A stretch of 64,000 bases of DNA from an uncultured Chloroflexota bacterium (GTDB taxonomy: Bacteria; Chloroflexota; Limnocylindria; Limnocylindrales; CSP1-4): the NCBI GenBank assembly GCA_903822495.1, contig CAIJPD010000015.1:1-64000 (forward strand), written 5' to 3'. The notes below the pieces were generated by a model, which saw only the letters and a list, made by a program, of their open reading frames with translations, was not told the origin of the DNA and did not search any database. The stretch's first letter is position 1. Each line of letters begins with the position of its first letter. The position numbers were made by a program, and so were the translations under genes. Of this stretch, positions 19,626 through 28,588 are shown piece by piece.

Positions 19626-20435
19626 TCAGCCTGGCACGAGGCTGGGCAGGAGGCCGGGCAGCGGGACCACGAATGCCACGGTGACGACCAACGTGGAGGC
19701 GACCATCTCCGCGATCCCCAGGTGGACGGGCCGGAGCGGGCGCGGGCTCGCGGCGAGGCGGCGCTGGAGGAGCGGGAACGCGGCCGCGCGGACTGCCAGC
19801 AGCACCGCGATGAGGACGTACGCGGTCGGCAGCCAGGCCGCGGCGGCGACCACCAGGGCCAGGTGGAAGACCACCGACGCGGCGGCGAAACGGGGGTTGG
19901 AGCGCTCCCGGATCACGGAGCGGACGACCAGCACCGTGCCCACCAGGTAGCCGGCCGCGACGAGGGTGCCGGCCACGACCGGACCGGTTGCATCCATCCC
20001 CGACACCCAGGCGCTGGCGGGGACCAGGGTGACGGCGAGCGCAACCTGCGACAGGCTGCTGGCCAGGTCGCGCCTGGTCGCGGGCTTCGCCCCGGCCACG
20101 ACGATCAGCCCGGCGGGCACGCCGACCACCAGGACCAGGAGGAGTGCCGGGAACATCGCGAGGAGCGGGACGGAGATGGCGGCAAACGTCGCCGTGTAGA
20201 CGAGCAACGGCCGCCGGTAGACGGGCCCACGCCGGGACCGCGACCAGCCCTGGAACGCCGCCGATGCGAGGTAGCCGCTCAGTGCGGCGCCGGCGAGCGC
20301 CAGGTGCCAGGGGGCCGGCGAGCTCGCCGCCACGCCAACCAGGATCGGGAGAATCAGCATGGCCCATGCCCCGTGCTGGCGGGGGAGCCAGGCGCGCCGG
20401 GCGGCGGCGGCAGCGGCGTCGGGACGAGCAGTCAT
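19626..20435 (-). CDS. YwiC-like family membrane protein
   Basis: WLPRQHGAWAMLILPILVG signature and multi-TM topology; start chosen at ATG 20435. Confidence 0.75.
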   Translation of the reverse strand: MTARPDAAAAAARRAWLPRQHGAWAMLILPILVGVAASSPAPWHLALAGAALSGYLASAAFQGWSRSRRGPVYRRPLLVYTATFAAISVPLLAMFPALLLVLVVGVPAGLIVVAGAKPATRRDLASSLSQVALAVTLVPASAWVSGMDATGPVVAGTLVAAGYLVGTVLVVRSVIRERSNPRFAAASVVFHLALVVAAAAWLPTAYVLIAVLLAVRAAAFPLLQRRLAASPRPLRPVHLGIAEMVASTLVVTVAFVVPLPGLLPSLVPG

Positions 20436-20567
20436 GCCTGACACCGTAGCGCACCGGGCGAGACGTGCGCAGGGATGCGGGTTCGCGGCCGCCCATCCCG
20501 CGGATGCCCATCCCCGCCGATGCCAAGACGCCCCGGACGGCCCGTTCCGCGGCAGGTCCGCCCCGCA

Positions 20568-22265
20568 TCAGCGCGCGACGTCTCGCCGGGACATCCCCCA
20601 GGCGCCCACGAGCGCGCCGCCAATGGCAAGGCCGAGGCAGGCCGCGATCCCGGTGGCATCCCAAGTGCCCAGGATCGGCTGACCCATGTGGTGCGTGAGC
20701 GCCAGCTGCTCGACCCAGTCCGGCAGCCCCAGGCCTGGCGCCAGCAGGTCGACCAGGGAGGTCAGGACCGTCGTCACGACGACCACGGAAGTCGCCCGGC
20801 GCGGGCCGGCCACTCCGGCTACGGCGACCCCGATCCCCGTCATCGCCCAGGCGTAGAGGGCCAGCACGCCGGTCCCGATGGCGGGCCCCGTCGGGTCCTC
20901 CCCGACGGATACGACGCCGATGGCTACCGAGCCGGCCAGCGGGAGGGTGATGACGGCGGCGGCCAGCCCCATCGCCGCGCTGCTGGCGAGCGCCCAGCGG
21001 GCGCGCGTAAGCGGCGTCGCGAGCTGCAGCTCGAGGCGCCCGGCGGTCTCGTCGCCGCATCTGGAGGCGACAAGGCTGGCCGCCGCCAGGCCGATCACCA
21101 CGAGGCCCAGGTCCACGAACGCGAACTGGAGGAACCCGGCCGCCGTGGACAGGTCCATGCCCGGGATGTAGCCGGAGATGGCCGCCTTCAGCCCGGGCGA
21201 CTCGTCCAGGATTTCCGCCATGGCGCCCGAGGCGCCGGACATCACGATCCCGTACAGGCCCAGCCCGACGCCCCATGCGATCGACATCGGGAGCAGGTCG
21301 CCAAGGGTCCGCCCCAGTGGCCCGCGCAGGCCCTTGAGTGCGCGCGGCAGGCCGGGCAAGGGGAGGGCGACGGTCACGCCGACGTCGCGGCGGGCGAATG
21401 CCTCGACGCCGACCACGATGAGGGTCGCGCAGGCCACCGCGGTCAACCCCAGGGCCGGCCAGTCCCACGATCCAGCCAGCGGGACGTGGCCGGCCGCCCA
21501 GGAGAACCAGGTCAGCCAGGCCAGTGCGTCCAAGGCATCCACCACCGTCCGGTAGCTGTAGGTGACGTAGCCGCCGAACATCACGGCGCCGGCGATCCCT
21601 GCGGAGGCGCCCCGGCCCACGATCGGGGCGAGGGCGAAGGCGACGGATCCGGCGGCCAGGCTGCGGATCAGGATCCCAGCCGCGAACCCGGCCGCGGCGG
21701 CAGGCGAGATCGCGTCGCCGTCGTACCTGCCGAGGAGTGCGCCCGCGGCCCAGGCCGCGAGCGCGACGGCCAGCCCGACGACGCCGAGCGCCGCCACGTG
21801 CGCCACGACTTTCTGCGCGGCGATGGTCCGCCTGCCCAGTTGCGTGGCCAGGACCAGGTCGAGGCTGCCGGAATGCGCCTCCCCGGCGAGCGTGGACGAC
21901 AGGGAGAGGATCGACCAGAGCCCGCCCAGCAGCGCGAAGTAGGCGCCGTAGTGCCAGGACAGGAAGCCGCCCAGGGTATCCACACGGACGGGGTTCCCGT
22001 ACAGGCCGCGCATCACCGGCGGGAGATCGGTGGACATCGCGGCGAGCTCGGCGCGCGCCTCGGGCGTCCCATACGTGTTGAGCATGGTCCAGCCACCGAC
22101 GAGGACCATCGCGGCGAGCAGCCCGCCAATCCCCAGCATGCCCGGGCGCGAATCGCGCATGGTCTTGCCAGCGATGCTGCCGAGGCTCCAGCGGCGAGCC
22201 GTCGTGGCGGTCTCGCGGTGCGGCCGGCCGACGGCGGGCCATCCGGTGTCGGCCGGGCCGCTCAC
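20568..22265 (-). CDS. ABC transporter permease (ABC-2 type exporter)
   Basis: Multi-TM; coupled by GTGA overlap to the upstream ATPase gene; GTG start at 22265. Confidence 0.8.
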   Translation of the reverse strand: MSGPADTGWPAVGRPHRETATTARRWSLGSIAGKTMRDSRPGMLGIGGLLAAMVLVGGWTMLNTYGTPEARAELAAMSTDLPPVMRGLYGNPVRVDTLGGFLSWHYGAYFALLGGLWSILSLSSTLAGEAHSGSLDLVLATQLGRRTIAAQKVVAHVAALGVVGLAVALAAWAAGALLGRYDGDAISPAAAAGFAAGILIRSLAAGSVAFALAPIVGRGASAGIAGAVMFGGYVTYSYRTVVDALDALAWLTWFSWAAGHVPLAGSWDWPALGLTAVACATLIVVGVEAFARRDVGVTVALPLPGLPRALKGLRGPLGRTLGDLLPMSIAWGVGLGLYGIVMSGASGAMAEILDESPGLKAAISGYIPGMDLSTAAGFLQFAFVDLGLVVIGLAAASLVASRCGDETAGRLELQLATPLTRARWALASSAAMGLAAAVITLPLAGSVAIGVVSVGEDPTGPAIGTGVLALYAWAMTGIGVAVAGVAGPRRATSVVVVTTVLTSLVDLLAPGLGLPDWVEQLALTHHMGQPILGTWDATGIAACLGLAIGGALVGAWGMSRRDVAR

Positions 22266-23188
22266 TGCGGGTCCCGCCCGTCGGATGCCCCGCCCGGGGC
22301 GCCGATGCCATGCCCGTACTGCGCGAGGAACGCCTCCTCCAGGCCGGGCTCGCGACTGCTGAAATCGATCACGTCGAAGTCGGCGGCCGCCCGCACCACC
22401 GCGCCCATCGGCCCGGTGACGTGCATCCGGAGTCCGCCGTCGAACGCCCGCACGTCGCTCACGCCCGGCAGCGCGGCGAAGGCCCCGGGCGGCACGGGCC
22501 CGGCGAAGCGGACCTCGACCTCGTGCGCCGTCAGGTCCCGGAGCGCCTCCACGCGGTCGGTCCGCACGATCCGTCCGTCCCGGATCAGCGCTACGCGGTC
22601 GCACGCCTTGTCGGCCTCGCTGAGGATGTGGCTGGACAGGAATGCCGTGCGTCCCTGGCCTGCAAACGATCGGAGCAGGTCGAAGAACGTCTGCTGCACC
22701 AGCGGGTCCAGCCCGGCGGTCGGCTCGTCGAGGACCAGCAGATCGGGCCGGTGCTGGAGGGCGATGACCAGCCCCACCTTCTGCTTGTTGCCCTTGGAGT
22801 ACTCGCCGTATCGCCTGGACGGGTCCAGATCGAAGCGGTCCACCAGGTCGCGCTGCCAGGCGGGCTCGACGCCGCCCCTGAGGTTCCCGAAGTACTCGAT
22901 CGTCTCGCCGCCGGTCAGGCGGTCGAAGAGCGCGAACTCGCCGGGCAGGTAACCGGTCCGCCGGTGAATCTCTGGCGCGCCCTTGCGCGAATCGAGCCCG
23001 AACACCAGGGCGCGGCCACGGGTGGCCCGCACCAGGTCCAGGAGCAGGCGGATCATCGTCGTCTTGCCGGCCCCGTTGGGCCCGAGGAAGCCGAAGACCT
23101 CGCCGGCCTCGACGGCCAGGTCCACGTCAGTGACACCCCGGTGGTGACCGTACAGCTTTGTCAGGCCGACGGCCTCGATGACGGGCAC
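22262..23188 (-). CDS. ABC transporter ATP-binding protein
   Basis: VFGFLGPNGAGKTTMIRLLLDLVRATRG...YSKGNKQKVGLVIALQHRPDLLVLDEPTAGLDPL; GTG start at 23188. Confidence 0.92.
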   Translation of the reverse strand: MPVIEAVGLTKLYGHHRGVTDVDLAVEAGEVFGFLGPNGAGKTTMIRLLLDLVRATRGRALVFGLDSRKGAPEIHRRTGYLPGEFALFDRLTGGETIEYFGNLRGGVEPAWQRDLVDRFDLDPSRRYGEYSKGNKQKVGLVIALQHRPDLLVLDEPTAGLDPLVQQTFFDLLRSFAGQGRTAFLSSHILSEADKACDRVALIRDGRIVRTDRVEALRDLTAHEVEVRFAGPVPPGAFAALPGVSDVRAFDGGLRMHVTGPMGAVVRAAADFDVIDFSSREPGLEEAFLAQYGHGIGAPGGASDGRDPQ

Positions 23189-23352
23189 GGCTGCCTCCAG
23201 GAATCGGCGGGCTGGTTTGCTTCGTCCGGGCCGCCTCGCACGCCACCCGCGTTGCGGCCGCGCGACAAGGTCCCACAGGGTTCCAGTACAGCGCATGGCG
23301 GCGCTCGCCCGACAGGGCCGCGCGGGAGGCCCGTGCGTGCCGAACGTCATCA

Positions 23353-23391
23353 GCGCCCGGTGCGGATCACCGCACGGTGCATCGCGGGCGC
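23353..23391. repeat. Nested inverted repeat in intergenic region
   Basis: GCGCCCG ... CGGGCGC enclosing GTGCGG-ATCA-CCGCAC, all perfect. Confidence 0.6.
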
Positions 23392-23611
23392 TGCTCGACG
23401 CGACCAACGTGTTGCGCCGTCTGGACCTGAAGCCGCGGTGTCGAGTGGCCCCATCGGGGGGAGAGTGGGCCGGTCCCGGTCGGCGACCACAGCCGAGGCC
23501 GCGCCCCGTCCGTGACCCCGTGCGGTCGCCGTTGTCCCCGTGCCCCGCACCGGTGACGGCCGGCCGTGTACTGTCGGCGCACAGCCAGCACGCACAACCC
23601 CGGAGGTGGCG

Positions 23612-24490
23612 ATGAAGATCGGGATGCGCCTGCCGACACGCGAGGCGTTCATCGACGGAGCGTTCATCACGGCGTGGGCCCGGCGGGCGGACCAGGCCGG
23701 CTTCTCCAGCCTCGCGGTCACGGACCGCGTAGTCCACCACGCCAAGGAGCCGCTGATCGCCCTGGCGGTGGCGGCCGGTGTCACGCAGCAGATCCGATTG
23801 ACCGCCTCGGCGATCGTGGTTCCGTCACGCGAGACCACGTTGCTCGCCCGCCAGGCCGCGTCGCTGGATGCGCTGTCCAATGGCCGCTTCACGCTGGGCG
23901 TGGGGATTGGCGTCCGAACGGACGACTACCTGGCGACGGGGACGGACTTCCACACCCGCGGCCGGCGACTTGAGGCGCAACTGGCGCAGCTCCGGCGCAT
24001 CTGGGCGGGGGAGCCCGCGGCCGAGGGGATCGGGGTGATTGGTCCGGCGCCGGTTCGGCCGGGCGGGCCGGAGGTGCTGCTGGGCGGCTACGTGGAAGCG
24101 GTCGCTGGCCGGATCGCCCGTTGGGGAGACGGCTACCTGGCACCGGTCGGGGGCGACCCGGCGGCGGTGCTGGGTCTCTGGCAGAAGATCAAGGACGCCT
24201 GGGCTGCCGAGGGCCGGTCCGGCGCGCCGCGCTGGGTCACGGGCGCGTACTACGCGTTGGGCCCCGAGGCGGACGACGTCGCGGATCGCTACATCCAGGA
24301 GAACTACGGCTTCAAGCCGGACCTGGCGCGCCGGATCCGATCCAACGTGCCAACCTCGCCCCAACAGATCTACGACGCCATCCGGCGCCTCGAGGACCTG
24401 GGGTCCGACGAATACGTCCTTCGGCCGTGCACGACGGACCTGCCGACGCTGGACGCCATCGCCGACGTGATCGCCGCGCGCCCGGCCTGA
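23612..24490 (+). CDS. LLM-class (luciferase-like, flavin/F420-dependent) oxidoreductase
   Basis: MKIGMRLPTREAFIDG...LARQAASLDALSNGRFTLGVGIGVRTDDY; SD GGAGG. Confidence 0.88.
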   Translation: MKIGMRLPTREAFIDGAFITAWARRADQAGFSSLAVTDRVVHHAKEPLIALAVAAGVTQQIRLTASAIVVPSRETTLLARQAASLDALSNGRFTLGVGIGVRTDDYLATGTDFHTRGRRLEAQLAQLRRIWAGEPAAEGIGVIGPAPVRPGGPEVLLGGYVEAVAGRIARWGDGYLAPVGGDPAAVLGLWQKIKDAWAAEGRSGAPRWVTGAYYALGPEADDVADRYIQENYGFKPDLARRIRSNVPTSPQQIYDAIRRLEDLGSDEYVLRPCTTDLPTLDAIADVIAARPA

Positions 24491-24548
24491 GCCGCAGCGC
24501 ACCATTCACACGATCGGTCGCCCGGAGGCGACCAGGGAGGAGACTGTC

Positions 24549-25430
24549 ATGCGTATCGCGATCGGGCTGCCCACCCGCGGCCGGGGTGTCACGGCGGCAT
24601 CGCTCGTGGAGTGGGCCATCCGTGCCGACCAGGGTCCCTTCTCCACGCTGGGCGTCTCGGACCGGGTGGTCACCAACGCCCAGGAGCCGCTGATCGCCCT
24701 GGCGGTGGCCGCCGGCGCCACCCGGCGGATCGGCCTCATGACGGCCGTGATGCTGACGCCCACGCATGAGACCACGCTGCTGGCACGCCAGGCGGCCTCG
24801 CTGGATGCCCTTTCCGGCGGCCGGTTCTCCATGGGCGTCGGCGTGGGTGTCCGCACGGACGACTACGACGTCACCGGCTTCGATTTCCATCGGCGCGGGG
24901 CGCTGCTCGAGGAGCAGCTGGCAACGCTCCGCCGGATCTGGGCGGGTGAGCCCGCGGCCGAGGGCATCGGCCCCATCGGTCCGGCGCCGGCGCGACCCGG
25001 CGGCCCCGAGGTCCTGATCGGTGGCTACCTGCCGGTGGTGGCGCGTCGGGTCGCCGCCTGGGGCGACGGGTTCATGTCCCCGGGCGGAGGGGATCCCGAG
25101 AAGATGGCCGCCCTGTGGCGGCAGATCGAGGCGGCCTGGGATGCGGCGGGCCGCTCCGGGCGCCCCCGCTGGGTCACCGGGAGCTACTACTCGCTGGGAC
25201 CGCGCGCGGAGGAGAACGCCGACGCCTACATCCAGGCCAGCTACGGGTTCAGCCCGGACCTGGTGAAGCGCAACCGCGGCAACATCCCCACCACGCCGCA
25301 GTCCCTCCGTGACCAGATCCGTCGGCGCGAGGACATGGGCGCCACGGAGTACCTGCTCCGTCCCGTCGTTGAGGACCTGACGGCACTCGATGAGCTGGCG
25401 GACGCGGTCGCCTCGATCGCGGATGCCTGA
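24549..25430 (+). CDS. LLM-class oxidoreductase, tandem paralog
   Basis: Strong similarity to 23612..24490 across its length; SD GGGAGGAG. Confidence 0.88.
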   Translation: MRIAIGLPTRGRGVTAASLVEWAIRADQGPFSTLGVSDRVVTNAQEPLIALAVAAGATRRIGLMTAVMLTPTHETTLLARQAASLDALSGGRFSMGVGVGVRTDDYDVTGFDFHRRGALLEEQLATLRRIWAGEPAAEGIGPIGPAPARPGGPEVLIGGYLPVVARRVAAWGDGFMSPGGGDPEKMAALWRQIEAAWDAAGRSGRPRWVTGSYYSLGPRAEENADAYIQASYGFSPDLVKRNRGNIPTTPQSLRDQIRRREDMGATEYLLRPVVEDLTALDELADAVASIADA

Positions 25431-25462
25431 TCGCCCGTGACCCAGCCCGCGTCCCACCGGCC

Positions 25463-26755
25463 ATGACCACGGCACGTCGCCCCGGCTCCTTCGTCCGCCT
25501 GCCCGGCGGCCTCGCGCCGCTGGGCTATCGAAACTTCGCCCTCTACTGGCTGGGCTTCGCCTCGACCAACGCGGGGAAGTGGATCGAGAACACGGGTGCC
25601 GTCTGGGTAGCCTACGAGCTGACCGGCAGCCCCTTCCTGCTGGGCCTGATGGGGGTGATCCGGGCGCTGCCCACCATCCTCGTCACACCCTTTGCCGGCG
25701 TGCTGGTGGACCGGGTGGACCAGCGGCGGCTGATCATGGTGACGCAGGCGATCATGCTGGTGACCTCGCTGGTCACGGGCCTCCTGATCCTCGAGGGGCG
25801 CATCGAGCTCTGGCAGCTCTACCTCGAGGTCTTCATCCAGTCCGCGGTCCTGTCCGTGGACTACATCGCCCGCCAGGCGCTCTTCCCGCGCCTGGTGCCG
25901 CGCGACCACATGGTCGAATCCGTCACGCTGACATCCACGGCGGCGCGGATCTCCGGCCTGGTCGGGCCAGCGGTCGGCGGGTTTGCCATTGCGGGGTTTG
26001 GTGACGCGGCTCCATTCCTGCTCAACGCGGCCACCTTCCTGGTGCTGATGGGCGCCCTGGCCGGGATCAAGGGCGTGGCGTGGTCCGTTGGCGTGTCCGT
26101 CCGGACCACGTGGCGCGCGGAGCTGATCGAGGGCTGGCGGTATCTCCTGGCGACGCCGGTCCTGCTCGGTCTGCTCCAGCTGGAGGTCGTGTACGGCGTG
26201 TTCCAGATGAACCCGGTGTTGATCACCATCGTGGGCCGCGAGACGCTGGGCGTCGGCCCCGAGGGTCTCGGGGGGCTCCTGTCGGCGACCTCGGTGGGGG
26301 CCATCGTCGGGACCGGGCTGCTGCTCGCCTTCGGCACCACGGCGCGCCCCGGGCGGTTCGTGACGCTGGCCGCCATCGCCTGCGCCGCCGCGCTGATCGG
26401 GTTCGCTTTCACGCGCGACTACGTGACCGCCTTCGCGGTGCTCATGGTCGCCGGCGTGTTCGATGCGATGGTCAGCGTGACGCGGAGCACCATCGCCCAG
26501 CTGGCGGCGCCCGGCCACATGCGCGGCCGCATCATGGCCAATCAGGGCGTGGTGGTGCGGGGCTTCGGCCCATTGGCGCAGACCCAGAGTGGGGTGACCG
26601 CCGGCCTGCTCGGTGGGCCGATGGCCGTGCTCGTCTCATCGCTGGCCCTGGGCCTCAGCGCGGCACTGGTGGCGCGCGGCAATCGGCCCTTCTGGCGCAT
26701 GGCCCGTGACGATGACCCGGATCGCGACGACAACGCCGCGCCTGCCAGCGGATGA
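25463..26755 (+). CDS. MFS transporter (EntS-like exporter family)
   Basis: LAPLGYRNFALYWLGFASTNAGKWIENTGAVWVAYELTGSPFLLGLMG; 12-TM-like. Confidence 0.88.
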   Translation: MTTARRPGSFVRLPGGLAPLGYRNFALYWLGFASTNAGKWIENTGAVWVAYELTGSPFLLGLMGVIRALPTILVTPFAGVLVDRVDQRRLIMVTQAIMLVTSLVTGLLILEGRIELWQLYLEVFIQSAVLSVDYIARQALFPRLVPRDHMVESVTLTSTAARISGLVGPAVGGFAIAGFGDAAPFLLNAATFLVLMGALAGIKGVAWSVGVSVRTTWRAELIEGWRYLLATPVLLGLLQLEVVYGVFQMNPVLITIVGRETLGVGPEGLGGLLSATSVGAIVGTGLLLAFGTTARPGRFVTLAAIACAAALIGFAFTRDYVTAFAVLMVAGVFDAMVSVTRSTIAQLAAPGHMRGRIMANQGVVVRGFGPLAQTQSGVTAGLLGGPMAVLVSSLALGLSAALVARGNRPFWRMARDDDPDRDDNAAPASG

Positions 26756-28029
26756 CGAGCGCCCGCGACATCCCGCCGTTCGCCCGCCTGCCCGGCGGCC
26801 TGGCACCGCTTGGCTACCGCAACTTCCTGCTCTACTGGGTGGGCTTCGTCGCGTCCAACTCCGGCAAGTGGATCGAGCAGACGGGCGCCGTCTGGATCAC
26901 CTACGAGCTGACCGGCAATCCCTTCCTGCTGGGCCTCCTGGGGATCGTCCGGGCCGTGCCCACCTTGCTGCTGACCCCCCTGGCGGGCGTCATCGCCGAC
27001 CGGGTTGACCAGCGTCGCCTCCTGTTCGCCACGCAGAGCCTCTCGATGGTGGCCTCGCTGGCGCTGGGCGTCCTCGTCGTCACCAACACGGTCCAGCTCT
27101 GGGAGGTCTACCTCCAGGTCGGGATCCAGGCCGCGATCACCTCCGTTGATTCCGTCGCGCGCCAGTCGCTCTTCCCACGGCTCATCCCGCGCGAGCGACT
27201 GGTGGAGGCGGTCACGCTCCAGTCCATGGCCGGGCGGGCCTCCAACCTCATCGGGCCGGCGATCGGCGGGTTCGCCATCGCCGGGCTGGGGGAGGCCGCG
27301 CCGTTCTTCCTGAACGCCATCTCGTACCTGTGCCTGATGGGGGCGCTCGCGCTGGTGACCGGGATCTCCGCCCGGGTCGGCGGGGTCCGCGAATCCTTTC
27401 GCACGGAGCTCACCCAGGGCTGGGTCTACATCCTGCAGACGCCGGTCCTGCGCAGCCTGATCCTCCTCGAGGTGTTCTACGGACTCTTCGCCATGAACCA
27501 GGTAATGATCACGATCGTCGCCCGCGAGCAGCTGAACGTGGGGCCCGAGGGGTTGGGTGGGCTGCTCTCCGCCGATGCCGTGGGCGCGCTCGCGGGGATA
27601 GGGATCCTCCTGGTCGTCGGTGCCACAAGCCGTCCGGGCCGGTTCGCGATCCTGTGCACCGCCGGGTACGCGGCATCCATCGTCGCCTTCGGGTTGACCT
27701 CGACGTACGTCTTCTCCTTTGCGGCCCTCGTCATGACCGGGCTCTTTGATTCGCTGGTCTCGGTCACCCGCAACAGCCTGATGCAGCTCGCGGCGCCCAG
27801 TGGGATGCGCGGCCGGGTGATGGCCAACCAGGGCATGATCGTGCGCGGGATGGCGCCCCTGTCGCAGACACAGAGCGGCTTTGTCTCCGGCCTGGTGGGC
27901 GGCCCCGCGGCCATCCTGCTGGCCGGCGGGGTGATGGCGGTGGGCGCCGTGGCCGTCCTGCGTGGGAATCGGGCGCTGTGGACCATCCAGCGGGACGATG
28001 TCGTCCGACGACCCGGTCGGCCGCTATAG
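26752..28029 (+). CDS. MFS transporter, tandem paralog of the preceding gene
   Basis: ATGA overlap with preceding gene; high similarity from the N-terminus. Confidence 0.88.
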   Translation: MTSARDIPPFARLPGGLAPLGYRNFLLYWVGFVASNSGKWIEQTGAVWITYELTGNPFLLGLLGIVRAVPTLLLTPLAGVIADRVDQRRLLFATQSLSMVASLALGVLVVTNTVQLWEVYLQVGIQAAITSVDSVARQSLFPRLIPRERLVEAVTLQSMAGRASNLIGPAIGGFAIAGLGEAAPFFLNAISYLCLMGALALVTGISARVGGVRESFRTELTQGWVYILQTPVLRSLILLEVFYGLFAMNQVMITIVAREQLNVGPEGLGGLLSADAVGALAGIGILLVVGATSRPGRFAILCTAGYAASIVAFGLTSTYVFSFAALVMTGLFDSLVSVTRNSLMQLAAPSGMRGRVMANQGMIVRGMAPLSQTQSGFVSGLVGGPAAILLAGGVMAVGAVAVLRGNRALWTIQRDDVVRRPGRPL

Positions 28030-28036
28030 TCGGGCC

Positions 28037-28588
28037 ATGGCACATCCCCGCGTCGAGCAGCTCCGTTTCGCCCGCAGCGAGTTCCTCCGTGGCCTGGACG
28101 GCCTGACGGGGGAGCACGCGGCCCAGCAGCCCGGGCCAATGAACTCCATCGCCTGGATGGTGGGCCACCTGGCCTGGCACGAGCAGCTCTCCTGGCTGAC
28201 GCGGGCGCAGGGTGTCACGCCCCGCCCGGAGCTCAACGAGCTGACCGCCAACGGCAAGCCCAGGTCAAACCCGCCCCTCGCCGAGATGCTGGCGGCCTGG
28301 CGTGAGGTGACCGAGGCGTCTGACGGGTGGCTGGACGCCCTGGAGCCGGCGGACCTGGCGGCCCCGATGGGCCGCTCCCGCATCCCGCAGTCCGTTGGGA
28401 CCGCGCTGCTGCGCATGACCTACCACTACTTCGTCCATTGCGGGGAGGCCTCGGCCGTTCGCCAGCTGATCGAGGGCGGCGAGCTGCCGGAGTTCGTGGG
28501 CGCGATCCAGGTGGAGGCGCCGTGGCGCGCGGAGCCGGCCTGGGAGGCCGGTGAGTCCGGACAGCCGGGCGCGGAGGTGGTCGCGTGA
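28037..28588 (+). CDS. DinB family protein
   Basis: QLRFARSEFLRGLDGLTGEHAAQQPGPMNSIAWMVGHLAWHEQ typical DinB_2; ATG 6 nt after TATAGT. Confidence 0.75.
   Translation: MAHPRVEQLRFARSEFLRGLDGLTGEHAAQQPGPMNSIAWMVGHLAWHEQLSWLTRAQGVTPRPELNELTANGKPRSNPPLAEMLAAWREVTEASDGWLDALEPADLAAPMGRSRIPQSVGTALLRMTYHYFVHCGEASAVRQLIEGGELPEFVGAIQVEAPWRAEPAWEAGESGQPGAEVVA

Noticed and set aside
19402-22311. 969-aa minus-strand ORF
   Set aside because: Gly/Arg/Pro-rich shadow frame overlapping YwiC-like, ABC permease and MFS genes.
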